Notes under the pieces: generated by a model | Told to the model about the DNA's origin: nothing | Database searches by the model: none | What the model saw: only the letters and a program-made list of their open reading frames with translations | Shown: positions 20,933 to 32,100 of the stretch, in pieces | How the letters are laid out: each line of letters begins with the position of its first letter | Position numbering within the stretch: the stretch's first letter is position 1 | Assembly: GCA_040220875.1 (NCBI GenBank) | Contig: JAVJVX010000005.1 | Span: 585,665-649,664, forward strand | Direction of reading: 5' to 3' | Length of the DNA stretch: 64,000 nt | Origin: Alphaproteobacteria bacterium | Lineage (GTDB): Bacteria; Pseudomonadota; Alphaproteobacteria; JAVJVX01 | Program-made: the position numbers and the translations under genes

Positions 20933-20951
20933 CTAGCTGACCCGGCGCGCC

Positions 20952-21839
20952 CTAAAGGGCCTCCGCGCCGGAGATAATTTCAATTAGTTCCTTGGTGATA
21001 TACGCCTGGCGCGTCCGGTTGTAGTTGAGGGTCAACCGGTCGATCATGTCCCCGGCGTTGCGGGTCGCGCTATCCATCGCCGTCATCCGCGCGCCCTGCT
21101 CGCTGGCGGCGTTTTCGAGAAGCCCCCGGAAGAACTGGATGGCAAGATTCTGCGGCAGAAGTCGGGCGAGGATTTCCTCTTCCTCGGGCTCGTACTCGTA
21201 CACGCCATTCGCGCCGTCTTCCCTGCCCGCGTCCGGCACGTCGGGAATCGGCAAGGGAATGAGCTGCTGGCGCGTAACTTCCTGGCTCATCGCCGACTTG
21301 AACCGGGAATAGATGAAGGTGCAGACATCGAAGGCACCCTCGTCCAGCATCGCGATGATGCGGCGCGCGATTTCTTCCGCCTCCTCGAAGCCCAGACGGC
21401 GACGTCCGACATCCTCGATCGTCTCGATGATCAGCCCGCCAAATTCACGCTTGAGCGCGTCGCGTCCCTTGCGGCCGATGCACAGGATCTTGACCGTCTT
21501 GCCTTCGGCCTGGAGGCCCCGGACAAACAACCGCGCGTCGCGTGCCAGCGAGGCGTTGAACCCGCCACAAAGCCCGCGATCGGCCGTGCCAAGGACGACC
21601 AGGTGGGTCGCGTTCCCCCCGGTCCCGGCCAGCAGCGGCGGCCGGATACCCTCCTCGGGGAGGTTGCCGGCAAGCGAGACGAGCATCCGGGTCATGCGGT
21701 CGGCATAAGGCCGCGCGGCCTCGGCCTGTTCCTGGGCGCGGCGCAGTTTGGCGGCCGCGACCATCTTCATGGCCGAGGTGATCTTCTGCGTCGATCGGAC
21801 GCTGGCGATCCTGACGCGGAGGTCCTTGAGGCTGGGCAT
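20952..21839 (-). CDS. atpG: F1 ATP synthase gamma subunit
   Basis: 295 residues. The N-terminal coiled coil [36 protein letters not shown] and the C-terminal [44 protein letters not shown] are diagnostic for gamma, the rotating central stalk. The middle domain contains [10 protein letters not shown]. Confidence 0.98.
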   Translation of the reverse strand: MPSLKDLRVRIASVRSTQKITSAMKMVAAAKLRRAQEQAEAARPYADRMTRMLVSLAGNLPEEGIRPPLLAGTGGNATHLVVLGTADRGLCGGFNASLARDARLFVRGLQAEGKTVKILCIGRKGRDALKREFGGLIIETIEDVGRRRLGFEEAEEIARRIIAMLDEGAFDVCTFIYSRFKSAMSQEVTRQQLIPLPIPDVPDAGREDGANGVYEYEPEEEEILARLLPQNLAIQFFRGLLENAASEQGARMTAMDSATRNAGDMIDRLTLNYNRTRQAYITKELIEIISGAEAL

Positions 21840-21862
21840 GGGCTGGTCCGGCGTCCCCGCGT

Positions 21863-23392
21863 CTAGGCGAAAGTCTTGGCGTAGGTTTCGATGAAACTGC
21901 CGATCCGCTTTTCGAGGTCGTCCGACAGCTTGCCCTCTGTGCGGATGGCTTCGAGAATTTCGCCGCCCTTCTCGCGCATCTCACGCAGGAGGCCCGCTTC
22001 GAACCGGTTGATATCCTCCACCGCGATACGGTCAAGATATCCCCTTACCCCCGCGAAGATCGCCACCACCTGTTCTTCCATCGGCAGCGGCGAGTATTGC
22101 GGCTGCTTGAGCAACTCCGTCAGCCGCGCACCGCGCGCGAGGAGCCGCTGGGTCGAGGCGTCGAGATCGGATGCGAACTGGGCGAAGGCCTGCATCTCGC
22201 GGTATTGCGCGAGCTCGAGCTTGATCGAGCCCGCGACCTGCTTCATTGCCTTGGTCTGCGCCGACGAGCCCACGCGGCTGACCGACAGACCCACGTTGAT
22301 GGCTGGCCGGATGCCCTTATAGAACAGCTCGGTTTCAAGGAAGATCTGACCATCGGTGATGGAGATGACGTTGGTCGGGATATAGGCTGACACGTCGCCC
22401 GCTTGCGTCTCGATCACCGGCAGCGCGGTGAGCGACCCCGCGCCATGCTCGTCGCTGAGCTTTGCGGCCCGTTCGAGAAGGCGGGAATGAAGGTAGAAGA
22501 CATCGCCCGGATAGGCCTCGCGTCCCGGCGGGCGACGCAGCAGCAGCGACATCTGACGATAGGCCACGGCTTGCTTGGAAAGGTCATCGTAAACCAGCAG
22601 GGCGTGCATGCCATTGTCGCGGAAATATTCGCCCATGGCGCAGCCGGTATAGGGAGCGAGATACTGCAGCGGCGCCGGGTCAGACGCGGTCGCCGCCACC
22701 ACGATCGAGTAGTCGAGAGCGCCGTTTTCCTCGAGCGTCTTGACGATCTGCGCCACGGTCGAGCGTTTCTGGCCGATCGCCACATAGACGCAGTAGAGCT
22801 TCTTGCTCTCGTCGTCGCCCTCATGCAGCGTCTTCTGGTTAAGGATCGCGTCCACCGCCACAGCGGTCTTGCCGGTCTGACGGTCGCCGATGATGAGCTC
22901 GCGCTGCCCGCGTCCCACAGGCACCAGACTGTCGATTGCCTTGAGGCCGGTCTGCATCGGCTCGTGCACCGACTTGCGGCCGATGATGCCAGGCGCCTTG
23001 ATCTCGACCCGGCCCATGGTGACATCGCTCAGCGGGCCCTTGCCGTCTATCGGATTGCCCAGCGCGTCCACCACACGGCCCAGAAGGCCCCTGCCCGAGG
23101 GCACCTCGACGATGGCGCCCGTGCGCTTGACGGTATCCCCTTCCTTGATGCCCCGGTCATCGCCGAAGATCACGACACCGACATTGTCAGTTTCGAGATT
23201 GAGCGCCATGCCTTTCACGCCGCCGGGGAATTCCACCATTTCCCCCGCCTGCACATTGTCGAGCCCATAGATGCGGGCGATGCCGTCCCCGACGGAGAGA
23301 ACCTGACCCACCTCGGCGGTGTCTGCCTCAATGTCGAAATCCGCGATCTGCTTTTTCAGGATCGCGGAAATTTCAGCGGCCTGGATCTGCAT
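21863..23392 (-). CDS. atpA: F1 ATP synthase alpha subunit
   Basis: 509 residues. Starts [19 protein letters not shown], with Walker [16 protein letters not shown] and the alpha-chain block [24 protein letters not shown]. It forms the non-catalytic nucleotide sites of the F1 hexamer. The ATG overlaps the atpH stop (ATGA), so the two are translationally coupled. Confidence 0.99.
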   Translation of the reverse strand: MQIQAAEISAILKKQIADFDIEADTAEVGQVLSVGDGIARIYGLDNVQAGEMVEFPGGVKGMALNLETDNVGVVIFGDDRGIKEGDTVKRTGAIVEVPSGRGLLGRVVDALGNPIDGKGPLSDVTMGRVEIKAPGIIGRKSVHEPMQTGLKAIDSLVPVGRGQRELIIGDRQTGKTAVAVDAILNQKTLHEGDDESKKLYCVYVAIGQKRSTVAQIVKTLEENGALDYSIVVAATASDPAPLQYLAPYTGCAMGEYFRDNGMHALLVYDDLSKQAVAYRQMSLLLRRPPGREAYPGDVFYLHSRLLERAAKLSDEHGAGSLTALPVIETQAGDVSAYIPTNVISITDGQIFLETELFYKGIRPAINVGLSVSRVGSSAQTKAMKQVAGSIKLELAQYREMQAFAQFASDLDASTQRLLARGARLTELLKQPQYSPLPMEEQVVAIFAGVRGYLDRIAVEDINRFEAGLLREMREKGGEILEAIRTEGKLSDDLEKRIGSFIETYAKTFA

Positions 23393-23973
23393 CAGCCAAT
23401 CCCTTTCATGGCGAACTGGAGTTTTTGAAGTTTGGTCTTGAGGGAGCTGTCCACCATGCGCGAGCCGACGCGCACGATGAGTCCCCCGATCACACCGGGA
23501 TCGATCCTGAGGTCGATCTTGACATTTTTGCCGACCGCCCGTTTCAGGGCTTCGGTCAGCCGGTCCATCTGCTGGTCCGACAGCGCGCGGGCGGTCGTGA
23601 CCTCGGCCGCGATCTCGCCGCGCCGGCGCGCCAAGGCGTCGAGAAAGGCGTCGATGATTGCCGATAACAAGAAGAGACGGCGGTTGCGCGCGGCGATGGC
23701 GACCAGCCGGCGGGTCAGGTCGTGGGCGCCGGCCGCTTTCAGCACGGCCTCGAGAGCCCTTTCCTGATCCGCCCGGGACATGACGGGGCTCTTGATGACG
23801 CGGCTGAGATCCTTGTTTTCGGCCATGAGCGCCTTCAATGCCCGAAGATCCCCCGCCACCCGGTCGAGAACGTCGCCCGGCGCGCCGGGCTCACCCGCCT
23901 CGTCGGCAAGGTCGAGCAGCGCGCTCGCATATCGCCCGGCGACCGTCGAAAGACCTGTCGTGTCGGCAGCCAA
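23392..23973 (-). CDS. atpH: F1 ATP synthase delta subunit
   Basis: 193 residues including a TTG start at 23973, chosen because AGGGG lies about eight bases upstream and no in-frame ATG is suitably placed. The N-terminal helical domain ([18 protein letters not shown]) and C-terminal region ([42 protein letters not shown]) match delta/OSCP, which fixes F1 to the peripheral stalk. It heads an operon of F1 genes only; the F0 genes are not here, as is normal in alphaproteobacteria. Confidence 0.96.
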   Translation of the reverse strand: MAADTTGLSTVAGRYASALLDLADEAGEPGAPGDVLDRVAGDLRALKALMAENKDLSRVIKSPVMSRADQERALEAVLKAAGAHDLTRRLVAIAARNRRLFLLSAIIDAFLDALARRRGEIAAEVTTARALSDQQMDRLTEALKRAVGKNVKIDLRIDPGVIGGLIVRVGSRMVDSSLKTKLQKLQFAMKGIG

Positions 23974-24207
23974 TGATGAACCCCTGGTCGCGCCCGGCGG
24001 GAACCGCTAATGGGCTGAGAATAAAGAAATTTTCCGGGCCTCAGCGGGTCCGGCTGGCGCCCCCGCGACGGCGCACGGGTGATACCATAGAGGTTGTGGC
24101 GGCGCAACCCGGCTCGACACCGGAAGGCGCGAAAACCGGCCCGCGCGGCGCCTTTCGACTCCTCTTCCGGGCGCCGGCCCGAAGCGCTGCGGTCAGGAAG
24201 GGCTTCG

Positions 24208-26442
24208 TCAAAAAAAGCTTTGGGGGTCGATATCGACCTGCGCCCGGACCCCTCTGGGCAGCGGCACCTGGTCGAGCCAGTGGCGGATTTTGCCCTGCAG
24301 GGAAATCTCGCGGGGCGCCTTGAGCAGAAAGCGGTAACGATGCCGGCCCCGGAGCAGGGCAAAGGGGGCCGGCGCCGGGCCGAGCACGCGGAGGCCGGAT
24401 TTCTGGTCGTCGGGCGAAACGGGGGCGGCGCGGGCCAGATCCCGGGCGACGGTCCTGACCTGGTCGTGATCGGGGCCCGAAAGGATGATCGCCGCCAACC
24501 GCCCGAACGGTGGCATGCCCGCGCGCCGGCGCGATTCGGCCTCGCGCGCGAGAAAGCCGTCCCGGTCGCCCTTGACCAGGGCCTGCATCACCGGGTGTTC
24601 GGGCTGGAAGGTCTGAAGCATGACCTGGCCGGGACGGTCGGCGCGGCCGGCGCGGCCCGCGACCTGGGAGAGAAGCTGGAAAGTGCGCTCGGTCGCGCGC
24701 AGGTCGCCGCCCTCGAGCCCGAGATCGGCGTCGACCACCCCGACCAGCGTCAGGCGCGGGAAATGATGGCCCTTGGCCATGATCTGCGTCCCGATCAGAA
24801 GGTCGATTTCGCGCGCCTGCATCCGGCGGACGAGTTCGGCCGCCGAATGGGGGCCGTGCACGGTGTCGCTCGCCATAACCGCCGTCCTCGCGCCCGGAAA
24901 AAGCCGCCGGACCTCTTCGAGGATCCGCTCCACCCCCGGCCCGCAGGCGACCAGCGAGTCTTCGGTGCCGCATTCCGGACAGGCCCTGGGCACCGGCTGC
25001 TCGAACCCGCAGTGATGGCATTGCAGCCGGCCGCGTTGGCGGTGCTCGACCAGCCACGCGCTGCACTGGCCGCACTCGAACCTGTGGCCGCAATGGCGGC
25101 ACAGTGTCAGCGGGGCATAGCCGCGCCGGTTGAGGAAAAGCATTGCCTGCTCGCCCGCGCGGAGGGTTTCGGCCACGGCGCGGGCGAGCACGGGCGAGAG
25201 AAATTCGCGCCGGCTGGCGGGCGGTTCGCGGCGCAAATCGATGGTCTCGATCCCGGGCATGATCGCCGTGCCGGGCCGTTGTGCCAGCGCGACGTGCTCG
25301 TATTTTCCCTTCTCGACATTGACCACACTCTCAAGCGACGGCGTCGCCGTGGAGAGGATCACCGGAATGCGGCCCAGATGGCCACGCACCACCGCCATGT
25401 CACGGGCGTGGTAGATTACGCCGTCCTCCTGCTTGAAGGATGCGTCGTGCTCCTCGTCCACCACGATCAGGCCGAGATCCGCGAACGGCAGGAACAGGGC
25501 GGAGCGCGCGCCAACCACCACCGACACCTCGTGCTGGCCGACAGCGCGCCAGATGGCCCGCCGGCGCGCCGGACCCAGTTCGGAATGCCAGGGCGCGGGC
25601 GCCGCGCCGAACCTGCTCTGGAAGCGATCGAGCCATTGCACCGTGAGCGCGATCTCCGGGACCAGCACCAGAACCTGGCGGCCGGCCCGGATGGCTTCGG
25701 CGATTGCCTCGAAATAGACCTCTGTCTTGCCGGCGCCGGTCACGCCATCAAGCAGAATGACCTTGCCCGAGCCGTCTGTGCCCGCGGCCAGCGCCAGCAG
25801 ATCGCGCGCGGCGCGGGCCTGATCGGCCGTGAGCGTGAGGCGCCCGAACCCCGGATCGGGCGTATCGAAACGCGGCTCGACCAGGAGTTCCACTGCGCGC
25901 AACACGCCCGCCGCCGCGAGACCGCGGACAACACCCGGGCTCACGCCGGCCTCAAGCGCGAGTTCCCGCGCCGGACGGGGAGGCCCCGAGCCGGCCGCCT
26001 CCAGAACCCGGCGGCGCGCGGCCGTCAGACGCAGATCAGCGGGCGGTGGGGCTCCGTCGGGCAGGTCGTAGCCGGTGACAGGACGCTGCGGGTCGAAGGC
26101 GCCTTTGACGCTCATCGCCATCTTGAGCACGCTGCCGGGCGGCGCCAGCGTATAGGCCGCCACCCAGTCGATGAAGCGCCGATGCAGCTCCGTCAGCGGC
26201 GCCGCGTCGAGCCGCGCGAGAACCGTCTTGAGGCGTGCCCGGCTGAGGGGCTTTGTTTCCGCCCCGGACCCCCGGCCGGATGGCTCGTCCCAGACCACGC
26301 CGATTTCGCGCCGCCGGCCAAGCGGCACCAGAACGAAATCCCCGGGCGTGCAGGCTTCGCCCGCCGGCGTGAGGTAGTCGTAAGCGCCGGGCAGCGGCAG
26401 CGGCAACAGGACCCTGATCCGTCGTTGACCCACGCCGCTCAA
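24208..26442 (-). CDS. priA: Primosomal protein N' (replication restart helicase PriA)
   Basis: 744 residues. An N-terminal DNA-binding domain ([20 protein letters not shown]...[15 protein letters not shown]) precedes a superfamily 2 helicase core with Walker [15 protein letters not shown] and DEEH. A zinc-binding insertion supplies eight cysteines ([16 protein letters not shown] and [18 protein letters not shown]). PriA reloads the replisome at stalled forks. It is encoded divergently from talC and 234 bases upstream of atpH on the same strand; that gap holds no other gene and probably contains the atp promoter. Confidence 0.97.
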   Translation of the reverse strand: MSGVGQRRIRVLLPLPLPGAYDYLTPAGEACTPGDFVLVPLGRRREIGVVWDEPSGRGSGAETKPLSRARLKTVLARLDAAPLTELHRRFIDWVAAYTLAPPGSVLKMAMSVKGAFDPQRPVTGYDLPDGAPPPADLRLTAARRRVLEAAGSGPPRPARELALEAGVSPGVVRGLAAAGVLRAVELLVEPRFDTPDPGFGRLTLTADQARAARDLLALAAGTDGSGKVILLDGVTGAGKTEVYFEAIAEAIRAGRQVLVLVPEIALTVQWLDRFQSRFGAAPAPWHSELGPARRRAIWRAVGQHEVSVVVGARSALFLPFADLGLIVVDEEHDASFKQEDGVIYHARDMAVVRGHLGRIPVILSTATPSLESVVNVEKGKYEHVALAQRPGTAIMPGIETIDLRREPPASRREFLSPVLARAVAETLRAGEQAMLFLNRRGYAPLTLCRHCGHRFECGQCSAWLVEHRQRGRLQCHHCGFEQPVPRACPECGTEDSLVACGPGVERILEEVRRLFPGARTAVMASDTVHGPHSAAELVRRMQAREIDLLIGTQIMAKGHHFPRLTLVGVVDADLGLEGGDLRATERTFQLLSQVAGRAGRADRPGQVMLQTFQPEHPVMQALVKGDRDGFLAREAESRRRAGMPPFGRLAAIILSGPDHDQVRTVARDLARAAPVSPDDQKSGLRVLGPAPAPFALLRGRHRYRFLLKAPREISLQGKIRHWLDQVPLPRGVRAQVDIDPQSFF

Positions 26443-26607
26443 TCCGGGTGCCGGCCGTGCGGCGCCAGGCCCGCCACAGGTGATCTTTCAGTCGGGGAAT
26501 CCATGGTCTACACTTTACCGGTCCTGCGGGCACCTGGGAAACGGTGTCGGCGGGGCGGCGGAGGCGGCAAGCGCCTCACCGAAAACGGGGCAGAGGACGA
26601 ACAGAGT

Positions 26608-27285
26608 ATGAAATTTTTTGTCGATACGGCCGATCTCGATGAAATCCGTGAATTGGCGCAGACCGGGTTGCTGGACGGCGTGACCACCAACCCCAGCCTG
26701 ATTGCCAAGTCGGGCGGCGATTTTCTGGAGGTGGTGGGCGAAATCTGCCGCATCGTGCCGGGTCCGGTCAGTGCCGAGGTCACGGCGACGGATTATCCCA
26801 CCATGCTGAAGGAAGCGGAAAAACTTGTCGCCATCGCCGAGAACGTGACGGTAAAGGTGCCGCTGACGGTGGATGGGCTGAAGGCATGCCGCGCATTGTC
26901 GATGGAGCGTCACAAGGTCAATGTGACGCTTTGCTTCTCGCCAGCACAGGCGATCCTGGCGGCCAAGGCGGGGGCCAGCTTCGTCTCGCCCTTTGTCGGC
27001 CGGCTCGACGATATCGGCGAGAACGGGATGGGCCTGATTCAGCAGATTTGCGAAATCTACGACAATTATCCTGAATTCCGCACCGAAGTGCTGGTGGCCT
27101 CGGTCCGCCATCCGGTCCACGTTGTCGAGGCGGCCCGGTTGGGCGCCGATGTCGCAACGCTGCCACCCAAGGTCTTGCGCCAGATGTTCAACCATCCGCT
27201 GACCGACAAGGGGCTGGAGGCGTTCCTGGCCGACTGGGAGAAGACGGGACAATCCATACTCAATTCTAAAACGGTGATGGCATAG
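26608..27285 (+). CDS. tal: Fructose-6-phosphate aldolase / small transaldolase
   Basis: 225 residues from ATG 26608. Starts [36 protein letters not shown], the hallmark of the small TalC/Fsa transaldolases; the Schiff-base lysine is K83 in VTVKVPLT. The enzyme transfers dihydroxyacetone units in the non-oxidative pentose phosphate pathway. The frame stays open for more than 800 codons upstream, but that part is antisense to priA and is not coding. Fsa versus true transaldolase activity cannot be told from the sequence. Confidence 0.95.
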   Translation: MKFFVDTADLDEIRELAQTGLLDGVTTNPSLIAKSGGDFLEVVGEICRIVPGPVSAEVTATDYPTMLKEAEKLVAIAENVTVKVPLTVDGLKACRALSMERHKVNVTLCFSPAQAILAAKAGASFVSPFVGRLDDIGENGMGLIQQICEIYDNYPEFRTEVLVASVRHPVHVVEAARLGADVATLPPKVLRQMFNHPLTDKGLEAFLADWEKTGQSILNSKTVMA

Positions 27286-27319
27286 CGCTGCCCCCGCGGG
27301 GGCGTAGAGAGGAAGGCCC

Positions 27320-28105
27320 ATGACAGGCGGTGCGGACGAGGCAAGCCCGGAAGGCGGAAAATCCAGTCGCGAGCGGACCGGCGACCGCAAGATCGGCACC
27401 AGGGCGCGCCAGGCGGCCCCGGCGGTCGAGCCGACAGAACGCGCCGTCGTGGACTACCTCCGCCTTCACCCGGATTTCCTCGCCCGGCACGGCGAGCTGG
27501 CCACGATCCTCACACCGCCCAGCCATAACATGGGCGAGGGAGTCGTGGACCTGCAACGCTACATGATCGAGCGCGTGCAGGCGGCAAACGACGCCATACG
27601 GGGCGAGCGCGATGCGCTGGTCCGAATCAGCCGGAGCAACCTTTCCGGCCAGGTGCAGGTGCACAACGCCGTGCTCGCCCTGCTGGCGGCCGAGGATTTC
27701 GAGGACTTCGTCCATATCCTGACGACCGATCTCGGGGTTTTTCTCGATATCGACGTGGTCTCGCTCTGCGTCGAAATGAACGGCACGGACTGCCCGAAAT
27801 CGGAGACCGCGGGTATTTACGCCCTGCCCGAAGGGCGGGTTGCGGCACTGACGGGTCCGGAGTTGCGCATCGTCCTGCGCGAGAGCGAGAAAGGCATGCC
27901 CGACGTTTTCGGCGCCGGCGCCGATCTGGTGCAGAGCTATGCGCTGGTGCCGCTGCAGTTCGGCCGGAAGGGGCGGACCGGCGTCCTCGCGCTTGGCTCA
28001 CGCACGCCCGGTAACTTCTCGCCCCGTGACGGGACGGATCTTCTCGCGTTCATGGGCAAGGTGGTCGAGATCAGCGTGCGCCAATGGCTCGGCCTGCCGC
28101 GCTAG
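27320..28105 (+). CDS. DUF484 family protein
   Basis: A 261-residue GAF-like protein. The N-terminal block VVDYLRLHPDFLARHGELATILTPPSHNMGEGVVDLQRYMIERVQ is the DUF484 signature. DUF484 genes lie next to xerC in many proteobacteria, and here the last 22 bases overlap the xerC start. A regulatory or accessory link to recombination is inferred only from this conserved linkage. Confidence 0.93.
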   Translation: MTGGADEASPEGGKSSRERTGDRKIGTRARQAAPAVEPTERAVVDYLRLHPDFLARHGELATILTPPSHNMGEGVVDLQRYMIERVQAANDAIRGERDALVRISRSNLSGQVQVHNAVLALLAAEDFEDFVHILTTDLGVFLDIDVVSLCVEMNGTDCPKSETAGIYALPEGRVAALTGPELRIVLRESEKGMPDVFGAGADLVQSYALVPLQFGRKGRTGVLALGSRTPGNFSPRDGTDLLAFMGKVVEISVRQWLGLPR

Positions 28106-29067
28106 AGACGATTGACAGCGACGGGGCGCCGGCCGATCGGCTGGCGGATCCGGCCGGCGCGGACGTGCGCCGCCTGGTTCGCGACTGGCAGGGCTGGCTC
28201 CGGGACGAACGCCGTGCCGCCACCCATACGGTGGCCGCCTATGGGCGCGACCTCACCGGATTTCTTGTCTTTCTTTCGGCCCATCTCGGGGGTCAGGTCG
28301 ACGGGGCCGCGCTGTCGGGACTGACGGCCGCCGATTTTCGCGCATATCTGGCCGATCGTGCCGACAGGGGACTGGCGCGCAGCTCGACCACCCGCGCGCT
28401 GTCGGTGATCCGCAACTTCTTCAACTGGGCCGAGCGCGAGGGGAAAGTCGCAAACACGGCGCTTGGTCGCCTCAGAACCCCGAAACTGCCGCGCTCCGTC
28501 CCCCGACCGCTCGCGGCCGAGGATGCGCTGCGCCTGATCGAGGCGGCGGGGCGGCAGCATGGCGAGGCCTGGCTCAACCTGCGCGACGTGGCGCTTTTGA
28601 TGCTTCTCTACGGCGCGGGACTGCGCATAGACGAGGCACTCTCGCTGCCGCTGGTGGCAGCCAGGGCGGAAGACAGCCTGACGATCACGGGCAAGGGCAA
28701 CAAGCAGCGCGTCGTGCCCCTGCTGCCGCAGGTCTGCACGGCGCTGCGCGCCTATGCTCAGGTCCGGCCGGCGGCGAGCGGCGACGCGGCACTCTTCATC
28801 GGGTCACGGGGCGGGCGCCTCAATCCCGGCGTCGTGCAGCGCCAGATGCGCCGCCTGCGCCGCACGCTTGGCCTCGACGAGAGCGCCACGCCCCATGCGT
28901 TGCGCCACAGTTTCGCCACCCACCTTCTGGCCGATGGCGCCGATCTCCGGGTCATTCAGGAATTACTCGGCCACGCGTCACTTTCCACCACCCAGCGCTA
29001 TACCGAAGTCGAGGGGGAGCATCTGCGCGCCATCTATCGCGGCGCCCATCCGCGCGCGCGAAAATAG
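28084..29067 (+). CDS. xerC: Tyrosine recombinase XerC
   Basis: 327 residues. A SAM-like N-terminal domain (about 25-115) and a tyrosine recombinase domain. The catalytic set is visible: Arg in GAGLRIDEALSLP, Lys in TGKGNKQRVV, HxxR in HALRHSFATHLL, His in LGHASLSTTQRY and the nucleophile Tyr at the end of that motif. XerC with XerD resolves chromosome dimers at dif near the division septum. The chromosomal DUF484 neighbour favours XerC over a mobile integrase. ATG 28084 overlaps the DUF484 gene by 22 bases. Confidence 0.94.
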   Translation: MARPAALETIDSDGAPADRLADPAGADVRRLVRDWQGWLRDERRAATHTVAAYGRDLTGFLVFLSAHLGGQVDGAALSGLTAADFRAYLADRADRGLARSSTTRALSVIRNFFNWAEREGKVANTALGRLRTPKLPRSVPRPLAAEDALRLIEAAGRQHGEAWLNLRDVALLMLLYGAGLRIDEALSLPLVAARAEDSLTITGKGNKQRVVPLLPQVCTALRAYAQVRPAASGDAALFIGSRGGRLNPGVVQRQMRRLRRTLGLDESATPHALRHSFATHLLADGADLRVIQELLGHASLSTTQRYTEVEGEHLRAIYRGAHPRARK

Positions 29068-29073
29068 CCGGAC

Positions 29074-29361
29074 TTACAGCTCTTTCCGATCCCGGTTGTT
29101 GCGGAAGCGCCGGCCGAGCCGGTCGAGCTTTTTGCCGGCGATGGCGTGCGCTTCGTCGAGCTTGCCTGACAGGCGCGGGTAGCGCCGGCGCAGTTGGTCG
29201 AGCCAGCGCTTCGCACGCGGCGATTCGGTGGACAGGATCCAGAGCCCTACCAGGAGGAAAAGTATGCCCTGCAGGATTGGCAGGAAAATGCCGGCGACGC
29301 CGAGAAGGACGAACCCCCAACCCAGCGCGAGGGTGGCGAATTTGCGCAGCCCCCGGCCCAT
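29074..29361 (-). CDS. PGPGW-type small membrane protein
   Basis: About 95 residues from ATG 29361; an upstream ATG at 29394 would overlap the lpd gene by 26 bases. Two hydrophobic segments (FATLALGWGFVLLGVAGIFLPILQGILFLLVGLWIL) match the PGPGW/DUF454-like putative membrane family, followed by a charged helical tail (SPRAKRWLDQLRRRYPRLSGKLDEAH). Function is unknown. It is the last gene on the minus strand before convergent xerC and probably shares the lpd transcript. Confidence 0.72.
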   Translation of the reverse strand: MGRGLRKFATLALGWGFVLLGVAGIFLPILQGILFLLVGLWILSTESPRAKRWLDQLRRRYPRLSGKLDEAHAIAGKKLDRLGRRFRNNRDRKEL

Positions 29362-29368
29362 CCCGAAA

Positions 29369-30778
29369 TCAGATATGGATGGGCCGCTTGTCAACGGCGA
29401 GTGCGGCCTCTTTCACGGCCTCACTGAAGGTCGGGTGGCCGTGACAGCTTCGCGCGATATCTTCGGCCGAGCCCCGGAAGGCCATGACGAGGGCGGCTTC
29501 ATGGATCAGCGTCGAGGCGTCGGGGCCAATGATATGCACGCCAAGCACCTCGTCGGACTTGCTGTCCGCCAGGATCTTGACGAACCCGTCCACGTCCCCC
29601 GTCGTGCGCGCCCGCGCGTTGGCGCTGAAAGGGAATTTGCCGCTGGCATATGAAATGCCCGCATCCTTCAACTGCTGCTCGGTCTGGCCCACGCTTGCGA
29701 CTTCCGGCCAGGTGTAGACGATCCCGGGCACGAGGTTGTAATCCACGTGGCCGGGCCGATCCGCCATGATTTCAACGGCGGCGACGCCGTCCTCCTCGGC
29801 CTTGTGCGCCAGCATGGGGCCCGGAATCGCATCGCCAATCGCGTAAATGCCCTTCACGCTGGTCTCGAACGCCTCGTTCACCGCAACGAAGCCGCGTTCG
29901 TCACGCTTGACGCCAAGCTCGTCCAGGCCAAGCCCCTCGGTGTACGGCCGGCGCCCGATCGCAACCAGCACGACGTTGGCCTTGAGCGTCTCACCCTCGC
30001 CCCCCTTGGCCGGCGCGAGCTTGACCTCAACGCCCGATTTCCGGGACGCGATTCCCTCGACCTTGGTGCCGAGCTTGAACACCAGCCCCTGTTTCTCAAG
30101 CGTGCGCTTGAACTGCTTGGCGACCTCCGCGTCCATCGCGGGCACGATTGTATCGAGGAATTCCACCACCGTGACCCGGGCGCCGAGACGCGCCCAGACG
30201 GACCCCATCTCGAGGCCGATATACCCGCCGCCCACGACCACGAGATCCGCGGGCACCTCGTCGAGCGCGAGCGCGCCGGTGGAGGAGACGATCCGCTTTT
30301 CGTCAAAATCGACTCCCGGCAGCGGCGTCGGTGCCGATCCTGTCGCGATCAGGATACGTTTTCCCTCGAGAACCTGCGTGCCGCCGTCATTGAGGGCGAC
30401 CTCGACCTTCCCGACCTGTGCGATCCGCCCCGTGCCCGCGACGTGGTCTATCTTGTTTTTCTTGAAGAGGTGCTCGACGCCCTTTGTCAGATCGCCCACC
30501 ACCTTGTCCTTACGCGCCATCATGGCCTTGAGATCGAGCGCGAGGTCGCCCGCGCGAATGCCATGCGCCGCGAAGTGCTCGCGCGCATCGGCAAATTTCT
30601 CGGAAGACTGCAACAGTGCCTTCGAGGGAATGCAGCCGACATTGAGGCATGTGCCGCCGAGCGCCCCGCGCTTTTCCACGCAGACAGTCCGGAACCCGAG
30701 CTGCGCGGCGCGAATGGCGGCGACATAGCCGCCCGGGCCGCCGCCGATGACGATGAGATCGTAGGGAGAATCGGCCAT
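29369..30778 (-). CDS. lpdA: Dihydrolipoyl dehydrogenase (E3)
   Basis: 469 residues. FAD-binding GGGPGGYVAAIRAAQLG at the start, the redox-active disulfide in GGTCLNVGCIPSKALL, and the C-terminal His-Glu pair in CHGHPTFSEAVKEAAL. It reoxidises the lipoyl groups of 2-oxoacid dehydrogenases with NAD. It lies 15 bases after sucB, so it is presumably the E3 of the 2-oxoglutarate dehydrogenase complex. Confidence 0.98.
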   Translation of the reverse strand: MADSPYDLIVIGGGPGGYVAAIRAAQLGFRTVCVEKRGALGGTCLNVGCIPSKALLQSSEKFADAREHFAAHGIRAGDLALDLKAMMARKDKVVGDLTKGVEHLFKKNKIDHVAGTGRIAQVGKVEVALNDGGTQVLEGKRILIATGSAPTPLPGVDFDEKRIVSSTGALALDEVPADLVVVGGGYIGLEMGSVWARLGARVTVVEFLDTIVPAMDAEVAKQFKRTLEKQGLVFKLGTKVEGIASRKSGVEVKLAPAKGGEGETLKANVVLVAIGRRPYTEGLGLDELGVKRDERGFVAVNEAFETSVKGIYAIGDAIPGPMLAHKAEEDGVAAVEIMADRPGHVDYNLVPGIVYTWPEVASVGQTEQQLKDAGISYASGKFPFSANARARTTGDVDGFVKILADSKSDEVLGVHIIGPDASTLIHEAALVMAFRGSAEDIARSCHGHPTFSEAVKEAALAVDKRPIHI

Positions 30779-30793
30779 ATGCGAGGTCTCGGG

Positions 30794-32062
30794 CTAGAGA
30801 TTGAGAAGGAGGCGGCGGGGATCTTCGATGCATTCCTTGACGCGGACCAGAAACGTGACCGCTTCGCGCCCGTCGATCAGGCGATGGTCGTAGCTGAGAG
30901 CCAGATACATCATGGGCCGGATCGCGATCTCGTCGCCGATGGCGACCGGCCGTTTCTGGATCTTGTGCATGCCGAGGATGCCCGACTGGGGCGGGTTCAG
31001 GATCGGCGTCGAGAGAAGCGAGCCGAAAACGCCGCCGTTTGAGATGGTGAAGGTGCCGCCGGTCAGATCGTCCAGCGACAGCTTGCCATCGCGCGCCTTC
31101 TTGCCGAGTGCGCCGATGGTTTTCTCGACGTCGGCAAAGGACAGGCGGTCGCAGTCGCGCACCACGGGTACCACCAGGCCCTGTGGTGCGCTCACGGCCA
31201 CGCCGATATCGTAGTAATTCTTGTAGATGATGTCGTCGCCATCGATCTCGCCATTGACCGCCGGCACGTCTTGCAGGGCCGTCACTGCCGCCTTCACGAA
31301 GAACGACATGAAGCCGAGCTTGACGCCGTGCTTCTTCTCGAAACTCTCCTTGTATTCCTCACGCACGGCGAGAAGCTCGCTCATATCCGCCTCGTTGAAG
31401 GTGGTGAGCATGGCCGCGGTGTTCTGGGCCTCCTTGAGCCGCTCGGCGACACGCCGGCGGAGCCTCGTCATCCGGACCCGTTCCTCGCGCGGACCTGTCT
31501 CGCCCGGCTCGGCCGGCGCCTCCGCCTTTGCCTCGGGCGCAGCCTTCTTTTCGCTTCCGCCTTCGATGAAGGCGAGGACGTCGCCCTTGGTCAGCCGACC
31601 GTCCTTGCCCGACGCCGGAATCTGTTGCGGCGCGAGATTGTGTTCGTCAATCAGCCGGCGCACGGCGGGGGAAAGTTTCGATGTGTCGGATTCAGCCGTC
31701 TCGGCCGCCGGCTTTTCAGTGCGTTTCTCAGCCGGTTTCCCGGCTGGCGCCTCGGCCGGCTGTTCCGCCTTCTCCCCGGCCGGCTGTTCCGCCTTCTCCC
31801 CGGCCGGTTGAGCAGCCGCGCCCGCGCCTTCCTCGAGCATCGCAAGCACCGCCCCCACTTCCACCTCGGCCCCTTCCTCGGCCGAAATGCTGCTCAGCGT
31901 CCCGGCATGGGGCGCGTTGACTTCAAGCGTGACCTTGTCCGTCTCCAGTTCCACAAGCGGTTCATCGCGATCCACCTGGTCCCCGGCTTTCTTCAGCCAT
32001 TGCCCGACCGTGGCCTCGGTCACCGATTCGCCCAGTTCGGGCACTTTGATTTCTGTGGACAT
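30794..32062 (-). CDS. sucB: Dihydrolipoyl succinyltransferase, E2 of 2-oxoglutarate dehydrogenase
   Basis: 422 residues. One lipoyl domain (1-78) with the lipoylated Lys in ETDKVTLEV, a Pro/Ala/Glu linker containing an eight-residue tandem repeat, an E3-binding domain (about 130-168; [37 protein letters not shown]) and the catalytic domain ending in [16 protein letters not shown]. It transfers succinyl groups to CoA. It sits 38 bases after sucA. Confidence 0.97.
   Translation of the reverse strand: MSTEIKVPELGESVTEATVGQWLKKAGDQVDRDEPLVELETDKVTLEVNAPHAGTLSSISAEEGAEVEVGAVLAMLEEGAGAAAQPAGEKAEQPAGEKAEQPAEAPAGKPAEKRTEKPAAETAESDTSKLSPAVRRLIDEHNLAPQQIPASGKDGRLTKGDVLAFIEGGSEKKAAPEAKAEAPAEPGETGPREERVRMTRLRRRVAERLKEAQNTAAMLTTFNEADMSELLAVREEYKESFEKKHGVKLGFMSFFVKAAVTALQDVPAVNGEIDGDDIIYKNYYDIGVAVSAPQGLVVPVVRDCDRLSFADVEKTIGALGKKARDGKLSLDDLTGGTFTISNGGVFGSLLSTPILNPPQSGILGMHKIQKRPVAIGDEIAIRPMMYLALSYDHRLIDGREAVTFLVRVKECIEDPRRLLLNL
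31753..31807 (-). repeat. 24-bp tandem repeat in the sucB linker
   Basis: Two exact 24-bp copies (31753-31776 and 31777-31800) plus seven bases of a third. In protein they encode a repeated AGEKAEQP unit in the flexible linker between the lipoyl and E3-binding domains. Copy number could vary by slippage without breaking the frame. Confidence 0.9.
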
Positions 32063-32100
32063 CTCGGACCTTCTTTCCGCGCGACAATTGGGCCTTCAGG

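Noticed and set aside
24094-26607. Open frame of more than 800 codons on the plus strand, in frame with talC
   Set aside because: It lies antisense to priA, whose helicase motifs and zinc cysteines are complete. The plus-strand translation is Arg/Gly/His-rich without domains, a normal effect of high G+C.
28084-29067. Phage or island integrase
   Set aside because: The tyrosine recombinase is next to DUF484 in core DNA, has XerC length and motifs, and lies far from the tRNA.
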